Below, piece by piece: positions 6,810 through 13,837 of a stretch of DNA of 15,035 nucleotides (within the stretch, counting starts at the first letter, position 1; every line of letters begins with the position of its first letter). The notes under the pieces are model-generated. The model searched no databases. It saw only the letters and a program-made list of their open reading frames with translations, and had not been told where the DNA came from. The DNA comes from DATDRQ01 sp035291645 (GTDB lineage Bacteria > Chloroflexota > Anaerolineae > Anaerolineales > UBA4823). Where the stretch lies: NCBI GenBank assembly GCA_035291645.1, contig DATDRQ010000203.1, forward strand, positions 1 to 15,035, written 5' to 3'. The position numbers and the translations under genes were made by a program.

Positions 6810-8999
6810 ATGGCAGCGCGCGAACCACACTGGGCATCCATCGCATGGCCGGCAGCGAGGCTGGGGGAGCTGATCGAGAACCTGGCGCGCCGGGGCAGGT
6901 TGGTATCCCACCCGGCCCGCCTACCCGCGGCGCCGCAGGGACTGGTCGCAGCAGGTGATCAGGCGATCGGGCGCTGGATCGACGCGGCCGCCGGTCACCT
7001 GGGCCTGGAGGCCGAAGCGATCGACGTACTGTACGCCGATCTTGAGCAATTAATCCGTTCAGGAGGTCCTTTGATCCTGCGGCTGCCGGGCTCACTCGGC
7101 GGCGAACAGCCACGCCTGGTGGGGCTGATCCGTGGGAATCGTTCGAAAGCTTATATCCTGTCTCCCACTCTCAAGGTTCGCTCCATCCATATCGAAACAT
7201 TGCGGGCGGCGATGTGCAACCCGTATGAAAGTCCTCTGGAGGAGGGCGTAGACCGGCTGCTGCAAGATGCCAGAGTCCCGGAAAATCGCCTGCTACGTTC
7301 GAAGCGCGTCATCTTACAGGAACAGCTCGGTCCGGTGCGCATCCAAAGCGGATGGCTGCTGCGGCTTCCCGCCGGGGTTAGCCTGTGGGTGCAGCTGCGC
7401 CAGGCCGGGGCGGTGCTGCCAACAATTATCCTGCTGGCGCTCTACCTGCTCCAGCAGATTTTGATGGTCGCTTCCTGGATCGTGCTGGGGAGGGGAGCCT
7501 TCCTGGGGCATTTCGACTGGGGCTGGATCCTGGCCTGGGCGATCCTGCTGCTCTCTACCATCCCGCTCCAGATCCTGGTCAACGATGCGCAGAGCGAGCT
7601 CTCGATGCGGACAGGGGTGGTCTTCAAACAGCGTCTGATGGAAGGAACTCTGAAGCTCGAACCGGAGGAGATCCGCCACCAGGGTATGGGACAGTTCCTC
7701 GGGCGGGTGATGGAATCCGAGGCGGTCGAAATGCTCGGGCTGAGCGGGGGTTTCATGGCCTTGTTGTCCTTCATCGAGATATTCCTGGCGGTGTTGATCT
7801 TGAACCGGGGCGCCGGTGGAGGGGTTCAGGCGGCCACCCTGGTGGTTTGGGTGCTGATCACGCTTGGCCTGCTGTGGCGCTACTACCAGGTCAGCCGCGA
7901 ATGGACGGGAGCCTATCGCGAGATGACCAACGACCTGGTGGAGCGCATGGTAGGTCACCGCACCCGCCTGGCGCAGGAGGACCCGCGCAACTGGCACGCC
8001 GAAGAAGACCAGGCGCTGGACGGATATCTGAAGTTATCCGAAAACCTGGACCGCGCCGGAGTTCAGTTGACCGCTTTCACCACGCGTGGTTGGATCGCGG
8101 TGGGTCTGGCGGGGATGGCCGTACCCTTCATCTCAGGTATGGCGACGGCTCAGCAACTGGCGATTAGCCTGGGCGGTGTTCTGCTGGCGATGCAGGGGCT
8201 GACCAAGCTGGCAGGCGGGGCGCAGAGCCTGGTAGGCCTGCTAATCGCCTGGGGCCAGGTCGGGCCCCTTTTCAACGCCGCCTCCCGGCCCCGCGAGCAA
8301 ATCCCCCTGGATTTGGCCTTTTTCACAGGCCCAAAGCCGCCCAGCCCGCAGGTACCACAAGCCGCGCCAGTCGATCAAGTCAATGGGCAGCCTCTGCTGC
8401 AGGCGCGTGAATTGACCTACCGCTACCGTCTCCTCGGCCGCCCGGCTGTCCAGGAAGCCACCCTGCGGATCAACCAAGGGGATCGCGTCCTGCTCGAAGG
8501 CCCTTCTGGGGGCGGAAAAACCACCCTGGCTGCGCTGCTGACCGGCCTGCGTATACCTGAATCGGGCTCGTTGTTGCTGTGGGGTTTCGATCGGCAGCTG
8601 CTTGGCTCGGAGGAATGGCGCCGCCACGTGGTAATGGCACCCCAGTTTCAGGAGAACCACGTGTTCTCCGACACGCTGGCCTTCAACCTGCTGATGGGCA
8701 GGCGCTGGCCCCCGCGTCCCGAAGACCTGCAGGAGGCGGAGGCGATCTGCCGCGAGCTGGGGCTTGGGGAAGTGATGGACCGCATGCCGTCCGGTTTCCA
8801 GCAGATTCTGGGCGAGAGCGGCTGGCAGCTCTCCCATGGAGAAAAAAGCCGGCTGTTCATCGCCCGTACATTGCTGCAGAACGCCGACCTGATTATCCTG
8901 GACGAGAGCTTCGCCGCCCTGGATCCGGAGAACCTCTACCGCTCTCTTCGAAGTGTGTTGGAGCGAGCCCAGACTTTGCTGGTGATCGCTCATCCATGA
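6810..8999 (+). CDS. Second peptide-export ABC transporter with inactive C39-like domain
   Basis: I start this 729-residue protein at ATG 6810. The frame stays open to 6678, but that stretch contains the terminator at 6694-6730 and encodes implausible sequence; TTG 6798 is an alternative. No convincing ribosome-binding site is seen. Residues about 50-135 look like a dead C39 domain: HLGLEAE (63-69) is identical to 68-74 of the neighbouring peptidase, but there is no catalytic Cys, the His position is Arg102 and the Asp position is Ser118 (ILSP for MDP). Membrane helices span about 185-490. The ATPase has Walker A GPSGGGKTT (about 564), Q-loop APQFQENHVF, a degenerate signature LSHGEKSR (about 674) and Walker B LIILDESF (about 694). 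The chain stops right after the H-loop (LLVIAHP), lacking the usual last 25-40 residues. Likely a partner of the C39 transporter, as in NHLM-type loci. Confidence 0.9.
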   Translation: MAAREPHWASIAWPAARLGELIENLARRGRLVSHPARLPAAPQGLVAAGDQAIGRWIDAAAGHLGLEAEAIDVLYADLEQLIRSGGPLILRLPGSLGGEQPRLVGLIRGNRSKAYILSPTLKVRSIHIETLRAAMCNPYESPLEEGVDRLLQDARVPENRLLRSKRVILQEQLGPVRIQSGWLLRLPAGVSLWVQLRQAGAVLPTIILLALYLLQQILMVASWIVLGRGAFLGHFDWGWILAWAILLLSTIPLQILVNDAQSELSMRTGVVFKQRLMEGTLKLEPEEIRHQGMGQFLGRVMESEAVEMLGLSGGFMALLSFIEIFLAVLILNRGAGGGVQAATLVVWVLITLGLLWRYYQVSREWTGAYREMTNDLVERMVGHRTRLAQEDPRNWHAEEDQALDGYLKLSENLDRAGVQLTAFTTRGWIAVGLAGMAVPFISGMATAQQLAISLGGVLLAMQGLTKLAGGAQSLVGLLIAWGQVGPLFNAASRPREQIPLDLAFFTGPKPPSPQVPQAAPVDQVNGQPLLQARELTYRYRLLGRPAVQEATLRINQGDRVLLEGPSGGGKTTLAALLTGLRIPESGSLLLWGFDRQLLGSEEWRRHVVMAPQFQENHVFSDTLAFNLLMGRRWPPRPEDLQEAEAICRELGLGEVMDRMPSGFQQILGESGWQLSHGEKSRLFIARTLLQNADLIILDESFAALDPENLYRSLRSVLERAQTLLVIAHP

Positions 9000-9050
9000 G
9001 GTGGAAAGCCAGTCGAGGGATAGGATCTTTAAAAATCCAGAGTCTATAGT

Positions 9051-9093
9051 AACGATTTCAATCGTTTCTTTGCTGGGAGCGACTGAAGTCGCT
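9051..9093. repeat. Double palindromic element between transporter and second peptide gene
   Basis: Two perfect inverted repeats lie side by side: AACGATT-TC-AATCGTT (9051-9066) and AGCGACT-GA-AGTCGCT (9078-9093), 11 bp apart. Both have 7-bp arms and a 2-bp centre. They fall in a 124-bp gap that otherwise holds no gene. The GCGACTgaAGTCGC core looks like a dispersed palindromic repeat; a dimeric-repressor operator for the peptide gene is the other reading. No T run follows, so a terminator is unlikely. Confidence 0.6.
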
Positions 9094-9123
9094 ATAACAA
9101 CCTATTTTAGAGAGGATGAAAGC

Positions 9124-9303
9124 ATGAAGGTAAGAACTGGAATAAAAGCAGGTAATGGCCTGGGCGATACGGTTTCGGACCTGACCCGCATCACCGGCGT
9201 AGACCAGCTGGCGAAGGCTTACGAACAGCTCACCGGCAAGCCTTGCGGGTGTGAGGCACGCAAAGAGAAACTCAACCAGTTGAACATCCCGCTGATTACC
9301 TAG
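9124..9303 (+). CDS. Small exported-peptide candidate 2 (59 aa), MKVxT-KAGN motif with Cys-Gly-Cys
   Basis: The frame is open from 9001, but the earlier part covers the palindromic element; I start at ATG 9124, which has AGAGAGG about 8 nt upstream. The 59-residue product begins MKVRTGIKAGN like the first peptide. The rest differs: a helical middle (DTVSDLTRITGVDQLAKAY) and a C-terminal part EQLTGKPCGCEARKEKLNQL with Cys41 and Cys43. The C-G-C-x2-R-K-x2-L-N pattern recurs in short proteins of phages and other bacteria by my recollection, where its role is unclear; metal or disulfide chemistry is possible. It lies 124 nt behind the second transporter and 11 nt before a pentapeptide lipoprotein gene. 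As for peptide 1, a short leader ending in Ala-Gly is inferred, not shown. No separate promoter is evident. Confidence 0.78.
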   Translation: MKVRTGIKAGNGLGDTVSDLTRITGVDQLAKAYEQLTGKPCGCEARKEKLNQLNIPLIT

Positions 9304-9314
9304 TCGCTTCGCCG

Positions 9315-10337
9315 ATGAATCCATCCCGCCTGGTCGTGTTGCTGTCTTTATTGGCCGCTCTGATAACCGGGTGCGGAGCCTCCCTGCCTGCCGGCTGCCC
9401 GGAGGACTGCATCGGAGAGAGTATGTTCGGTCGCGACCTGGAGCACGTCAACTTGAGCGGCGCCCAACTAATGGACGCCAACCTGGGGAAAACCAACATG
9501 GTGGAGGCGAACCTGAGCGGCGCTAACCTGAGCGGCGCTAACCTGGCTGAAGCAAACCTGGAGAGCGCTATTTTCGATCAGGCTACTCTGGTCGGCTCAG
9601 ACCTTTCCTTCGCAATCCTGCGTAACGCCAGCATGGATCAGGCTGACCTGCGTGGGGCGAACCTGCGCGGCGCTTCCCTGGTGCGCGTCGATCTGACCAG
9701 CGCCACCATGCACGGCGTTACGCTAAACCGTTCGGAGCTGGTCGGAAGCGTGTTGAGCGGGTTGAATATGAGCGGAGTCCAGTTCTATGAGGCTGACCTG
9801 AGCGGGGCAGAATTGAACGAAACCAACCTGTCCGGCGCAGCCCTCAGCCTGGCAGAATTCAACGGGGCCGAGCTGCAAAACGCCAACCTGAGCGGTTCCT
9901 GGCTCAACCTGACCAGCCTGGTGGGGGCGGATTTGAGCGGAGCGAACCTCTCCGGGAGCACGCTATTCGGCGCCGATTTGACCGGTGCGAACCTTTCTGG
10001 CGTCAAACTAAATGGCGCTAACCTGGTAGGGGCGAACCTGAGTGGAGCCGATCTGCGCGGCGCCGACCTGACCGGGGTTGTCCTGCTGCTGCCGCTGCCG
10101 GCCGACGCCGGACCCGACTTTTCCTACGATAACCTCAGCGGCGAAGAGCTGACCCAGGCGCTGCTCGCTCATCCCGATCTGGCTAAGATCGTCTTCGATC
10201 CGGTCATCCCCGAGCTGAACGAGACTAGCCTTAAACCACACCTGACCGATGCTGTTCTCCAGGGAGTGCGTTACGACGAGAAGACGATCTGGCCGCTTGG
10301 GTTCGAAATCCCTTCATCGGCGATCCTGCTGCCTTAG
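9315..10337 (+). CDS. Pentapeptide-repeat lipoprotein
   Basis: A 340-residue lipoprotein. The signal peptide RLVVLLSLLAALITGC has its lipobox Cys at residue 20, so the bulk is anchored outside the membrane. CPEDC (Cys28, Cys32) follows, then about 200 residues of pentapeptide repeats (A[ND]LSGA type, for example NLSGANLSGA), which fold as a right-handed quadrilateral beta-helix. The last 80 residues leave the repeat, include an Asp/Glu/Leu-rich insert and close with a cap V-R-Y-D-E-K-T-I-W-P-L-G-F. The start lies 11 nt after the stop of peptide 2 with no clear ribosome-binding site, so coupling to it is likely. Cytoplasmic pentapeptide proteins such as Qnr and MfpA protect gyrase as DNA mimics; an extracytoplasmic one cannot, so a structural, receptor or immunity role at the surface is more plausible. 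Specific function unknown. Confidence 0.9.
   Translation: MNPSRLVVLLSLLAALITGCGASLPAGCPEDCIGESMFGRDLEHVNLSGAQLMDANLGKTNMVEANLSGANLSGANLAEANLESAIFDQATLVGSDLSFAILRNASMDQADLRGANLRGASLVRVDLTSATMHGVTLNRSELVGSVLSGLNMSGVQFYEADLSGAELNETNLSGAALSLAEFNGAELQNANLSGSWLNLTSLVGADLSGANLSGSTLFGADLTGANLSGVKLNGANLVGANLSGADLRGADLTGVVLLLPLPADAGPDFSYDNLSGEELTQALLAHPDLAKIVFDPVIPELNETSLKPHLTDAVLQGVRYDEKTIWPLGFEIPSSAILLP
9510..9539 (+). repeat. Exact 15-bp tandem duplication in the pentapeptide array
   Basis: AACCTGAGCGGCGCT occurs twice in succession without mismatch (9510-9524, 9525-9539), encoding NLSGA twice, and a third AACCTG follows. It marks recent growth of the pentapeptide array by slippage or unequal exchange. 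Confidence 0.9.
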
Positions 10338-10406
10338 ATAAGATAAGCGCGGTTTCTGGACCAGACGTAAGGATTAAGAGACCGTTGTATCAAAAAGAAG
10401 GAAAAT

Positions 10407-12242
10407 ATGGCATCGAGTGTAGTTCAGAGACCTGGGGTACGGTCGGTTACAAAAACGATCCTGGTGATCGGCCTGATCGCCCTGGTTACCTTTATCCTGT
10501 GGACTCTGGTCAACTCGCTGCGCTGCCCGCCGCTCTGCTCCGGGAAGAATCTCACGGGAGATAATTTCCGCAATAAGCAGCTGTCGAACGTCAATTTCAA
10601 TAACGCCACGCTTAACGGCGCCGATTTCATCGGTGCGACACTGGATGGCGCCAGCTTTAGCGGGGCGGACTTGAGCGGGGCCGACCTGTCTGGGGCTTCG
10701 CTGGTAGGCACCGATCTGAGCGGAGCCACCTTGATCGGGGCGAACCTGAACAAGGCCCAACTGAGTGCGGCAATTTTTAACAGGACGAACCTGAGCGGGG
10801 CAGAATTCACCGATGCGCGCCTGACCGGTGTAGATTTATCCCAGGACGTTACCCTGTCGGCGGTGGTGTTTGACAAGGCCAACCTGATCAACGTGAATTT
10901 TTCTGGGACCAGCCTGAGCGGATCCCAGTTCGAGGAAGCCAACCTGAACGGAGCGGACCTGAGCCAGGCGCGCCTGGATGGCGCAAATTTCACCGGGGCC
11001 AGCTTGCGGGGCGCCTTGCTGAATGGGGCTAATTTGCTCGGGGCGACCCTCGATCAGGCCAGCCTGCTGGGCGCCGACCTGACGGATGCCGATCTGGCCG
11101 GGGCCTCCTTCACGAACGCCGATCTTTCCGGAGCACGCCTGCAGGGAGGCACGCTGGATGGCGCCTCCATGGAAAGAACCATCCTGGGAGGGGCCAGCCT
11201 GAAGAATGCCAGCCTGGATGGCGCCCATACTTTTGGCGCCAGGATAGCCGGAGCAAACCTGGAGGGCGCATCCCTGTTAAACACTGTGCTTGACGTAAGC
11301 CCGGCTTCTGGTGTGCTCTTGCCAACCAACCTGGATGGCGCGGTATTAAGCAACACACGCCTGTCCGGCAGCTTCCTGGCGGGCGCCTCTTTAGCCGGGG
11401 CCGATCTCTCCCGGGCGAATTTCAGCGAGGGGGGCAGCACCCAGGTAACCTTCACCGCCACCCGGGAAGTAAACGGTGAACAGGTTACCTTACAGGCTGA
11501 CCTGGCAGGCGCCAACCTGAGCGGGGCGAACTTCCAATCCGCCAGCCTGGTCGAAGCAAACCTGGAACGGGCGAACTTGAGCGGTGCAAACCTGCGTTAT
11601 GCGAACCTGGCCGCAGCTGACCTTAACCGCGCGAACCTTGCCCAGGCAGACCTGCGTTCGGCAAACCTGAAGGGCTCAATCCTGGTCGAAGCGGACCTGA
11701 GTGGGGCTAACCTGGCCGGCGGAAACCTCGCCAACGCGGACCTGACGGCTGTTGTTTTGGATAATGCAACTCTGGTCACCGTCACACCGGTCGAGTTCTC
11801 TGGCGATATGACCTACCCGGAATTCCTGGCCAATTTGCTCGGTTCAGACTGTACGAACGGGGTCTTCTTAATCCAAACAAACGACATCCTTACACGCTCC
11901 ACACAGGATCTGAGCGATAATTTTGGGCGCAGGTTTTACCAGAGCGGTGCCTGGCGAGATGCAGTCCGCTATATCTGCACCGCGAACCTGGAGGGCGTCA
12001 CCCTGCGCTCTATGGATCCGTTGCGGAATTACCTGGCAGGAGTCAATCTGCAGAAGGCAGATCTTCGATTCACGAACTTATCCGAGGCTGTCCTTCAAGA
12101 TAATCTTCAAGTGGGGGATTCGGAATACCTGCTCCAGGTCGACCTGACCGGGGTGACTTATAATGAGTTCACCGACTGGCCACAGGGGTATAATCCTCCC
12201 CCATCGACTCCACGGCCAACTGAAGAGGAGCAGCCTGAGTAA
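10407..12242 (+). CDS. Membrane-anchored pentapeptide-repeat protein (611 aa)
   Basis: ATG 10407 has AAGAAGGA 4 nt upstream. A short basic N-terminus leads into one transmembrane helix (residues about 16-36, TILVIGLIALVTFILWTLV), so the repeats are probably outside the membrane. CPPLC (Cys40, Cys44) follows the anchor at the place where the lipoprotein neighbour has CPEDC. Pentapeptide repeats (A[DN]LSGA, ANLxGA) run from about residue 48, broken by an insert at about 341-364 (Thr/Val-rich) and a larger one at about 452-527 with two Cys. The end carries the same cap as its neighbour, V-T-Y-N-E-F-T-D-W-P-Q-G-Y, then a Pro/Glu/Thr tail. The two proteins are paralogous in plan but differ in length and anchor. 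They lie 69 nt apart on one strand and probably form one operon with peptide 2 and the ParA gene. Function is unknown. Confidence 0.9.
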   Translation: MASSVVQRPGVRSVTKTILVIGLIALVTFILWTLVNSLRCPPLCSGKNLTGDNFRNKQLSNVNFNNATLNGADFIGATLDGASFSGADLSGADLSGASLVGTDLSGATLIGANLNKAQLSAAIFNRTNLSGAEFTDARLTGVDLSQDVTLSAVVFDKANLINVNFSGTSLSGSQFEEANLNGADLSQARLDGANFTGASLRGALLNGANLLGATLDQASLLGADLTDADLAGASFTNADLSGARLQGGTLDGASMERTILGGASLKNASLDGAHTFGARIAGANLEGASLLNTVLDVSPASGVLLPTNLDGAVLSNTRLSGSFLAGASLAGADLSRANFSEGGSTQVTFTATREVNGEQVTLQADLAGANLSGANFQSASLVEANLERANLSGANLRYANLAAADLNRANLAQADLRSANLKGSILVEADLSGANLAGGNLANADLTAVVLDNATLVTVTPVEFSGDMTYPEFLANLLGSDCTNGVFLIQTNDILTRSTQDLSDNFGRRFYQSGAWRDAVRYICTANLEGVTLRSMDPLRNYLAGVNLQKADLRFTNLSEAVLQDNLQVGDSEYLLQVDLTGVTYNEFTDWPQGYNPPPSTPRPTEEEQPE

Positions 12243-12246
12243 GATC

Positions 12247-12270
12247 ATGTGCGGTCCCCGGACCACGCAT
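12247..12270. other. Imperfect inverted repeat between pentapeptide and ParA genes
   Basis: ATGTGCGGTCC and GGACCACGCAT face each other around CC (12247-12270), with mismatches in mid-stem. No T run follows. It may be a weak hairpin or operator ahead of the ParA gene; nothing shows it acts as a terminator. Confidence 0.25.
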
Positions 12271-12313
12271 GAGGATGCAGGGCCCGCTCAATCGGATCGA
12301 TATAGGAGCCCGC

Positions 12314-13081
12314 ATGACCATCGCCATCACCGTCGCCAACCAGAAAGGTGGAGTCGGGAAAACCACCACCGCGGTCAGCCTGGCGCATGGATTGGTCCTG
12401 GAAGGCAGGCGGGTGCTGCTCGTCGACCTGGACCCGCAGGGTCAATGTGCAACCATCCTGGGGTTGAAGCAGGAATCGGGAGCCTTCAACCTGCTCGTCG
12501 CCGACCTGGATGCCAGCCAGATCATGCGCTCGACAGACCGGCAGAATCTGTTCGTCATCCTGGGCGATAAGAAAACCTCGACCGCTCAAACCGTGCTCAG
12601 CGTCCAGCGATCCCCGATCTCTTACACCTTCGAGAGGTTGATCCCTTCTGCCCGGCAGGAAGGTTACGATTACGTAGTTATAGATACGTCGCCCAGCGTG
12701 GGCGAGCTGCAGGAGCAGGCGCTGTGGGCTGCCGATGGCGTGCTGATCCCGTGCACCGTCGACTATCTGGCTGCGGACGGGGTTTTCAACATGGCAGCCA
12801 CGCTGAAACGATTGTACGAAGAGCTGGATTGGAACGGCAAGGTCATCGGCATCCTGCCTACTTTCTACGATGACGTGACGCGTGAAAGCAAAGCCACCCT
12901 GCTCGACCTGGGGAAACGCTTCGGCCGGTTAATGCTCGACCCGATCCACCGGGCGACCATCCTGCGAGAATGCGCGGTGGAAGGCAAGACGATTTTCGAA
13001 CTGGCCCCGGAAAGCCGGGCGGCGCGAGAATATGGGGGATTAGTTCGACAGGTGCAAGCCTGGAAACAAAGCGACTCTTAG
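12314..13081 (+). CDS. ParA/Soj-type ATPase, orphan (no ParB seen)
   Basis: I start at ATG 12314, where AGGAG lies 5 nt upstream and the typical N-terminus TIAITVANQKGGVGKTTT follows at once; an in-frame ATG at 12269 would add 15 unlikely residues. The 255-residue protein has the deviant Walker A KGGVGKTTT (residues about 10-18), the A' strand VLLVDLDPQGQ, and Walker B YDYVVIDTSPS. There is no N-terminal DNA-binding extension, so it is a short (type Ib/Soj-like) form. ParA ATPases form ATP-dependent dimers on DNA or membrane and position plasmids, chromosomes or protein cargo. No parB-like gene or parS-like repeat is visible in the window. Its place 71 nt behind the membrane pentapeptide gene on the same strand suggests cargo or envelope positioning, or chance adjacency. 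Confidence 0.92.
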   Translation: MTIAITVANQKGGVGKTTTAVSLAHGLVLEGRRVLLVDLDPQGQCATILGLKQESGAFNLLVADLDASQIMRSTDRQNLFVILGDKKTSTAQTVLSVQRSPISYTFERLIPSARQEGYDYVVIDTSPSVGELQEQALWAADGVLIPCTVDYLAADGVFNMAATLKRLYEELDWNGKVIGILPTFYDDVTRESKATLLDLGKRFGRLMLDPIHRATILRECAVEGKTIFELAPESRAAREYGGLVRQVQAWKQSDS

Positions 13082-13146
13082 CGCCGTTCACCCAGGTCAG
13101 CGTTCTACGAGCCGAAATTCTAATATGAATTTAGACCGGGGGCAGT

Positions 13147-13710
13147 TTATGCCGTAGAGGTCGTCTCCGAGGCCTCGCCGGCATCGCTGCGGCGCCGGCT
13201 GACGGTCTTCTCGGCGGGAGTCTTGCCGTCCACCGCTGGGGGTTGGTCGTCCTCGAGCGCAGTAACCTGCTCGGCCTCCTGCCGGGCTTCCCGGGCCTTG
13301 CGATAGGCCTGGCTGTAGACCACCACGGCTTCCGTGAAGACCTGTATCTGGGCCGGTTGTGAGTCCAGTTCGCCTTTTACCAGTTTGTCGAGATCATAAC
13401 CCAGCCCGGAGGAGTAGCTGTCTAGGGATTTGGTGAATTCGTCTGCTTCCTTAGGCGTGAGCCCAGCCAGCCAGGTCTTGACTTCCTCTGGCAGGTGAGA
13501 CGCTCCGGGGCCGGCTGCCCAGGCGCGCAGCTGCTCGGCTTTTGACTGCCGGCTGAAATTCCTGCGCGCCCACCCGCTGGCCTGGCTGGCATAATCCCTG
13601 GATGTCGCGGCGACCTTGCTGGCCGCCTCGTCGACGGGCTTGCTGTACTGGCTCCGGGCAAGGAAATACCCTGCCACGCCGGCGATCAGTACGACGATGA
13701 ACAGCTGCAT
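13147..13710 (-). CDS. Single-pass membrane protein of unknown family, right paralogue (187 aa)
   Basis: No known family is recognised. The N-terminal helix MQLFIVVLIAGVAGYFLAR anchors it; residues 24-70 are charged and helical, 71-143 hold the domain shared with the protein at 2242-2805 (LPEEVKTWLAGLTPKEAD, SGLGYDL, VYSQAYRKAR), and the tail is charged and Thr/Ser-rich. The two paralogues are equal in length and align without gaps through residue 143. The ATG has GGAAGGAG about 8-9 nt upstream, so this copy is translated on its own, unlike the coupled left copy. It lies 154 nt behind the SPFH gene on the same strand and has its own extended -10 promoter. It converges on the ParA gene, with 65 nt between. 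A role in membrane organisation with the SPFH protein is a guess from position. Confidence 0.87.
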   Translation of the reverse strand: MQLFIVVLIAGVAGYFLARSQYSKPVDEAASKVAATSRDYASQASGWARRNFSRQSKAEQLRAWAAGPGASHLPEEVKTWLAGLTPKEADEFTKSLDSYSSGLGYDLDKLVKGELDSQPAQIQVFTEAVVVYSQAYRKAREARQEAEQVTALEDDQPPAVDGKTPAEKTVSRRRSDAGEASETTSTA

Positions 13711-13837
13711 TTGGATACTCTCCTTCCTGCTTGCAAGGTCAGCGTATCAGGCTGAACCTGGTTGAGCCCCCACGGTTCGATTGTAAACCCGGCAGAATCG
13801 TTCTTCTGAAACCGGTTGCTTCGAGGTAATTTCCGGG

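Noticed and set aside
9001..9123. 41-residue extension of the second peptide
   Set aside because: It runs through two palindromes, whereas the internal ATG at 9124 has a good ribosome-binding site and begins with the same motif as the first peptide.
10600..11760. Periodic short repeats that might suggest a CRISPR or satellite array
   Set aside because: The 15-bp periodicity is the codon image of pentapeptide repeats; there are no constant repeats with unique spacers.
13115..13132. AAATTC-TAATAT-GAATTT hairpin between the converging ParA and membrane-protein genes
   Set aside because: The stem is short and AT-rich with no T run, too weak to call a terminator.
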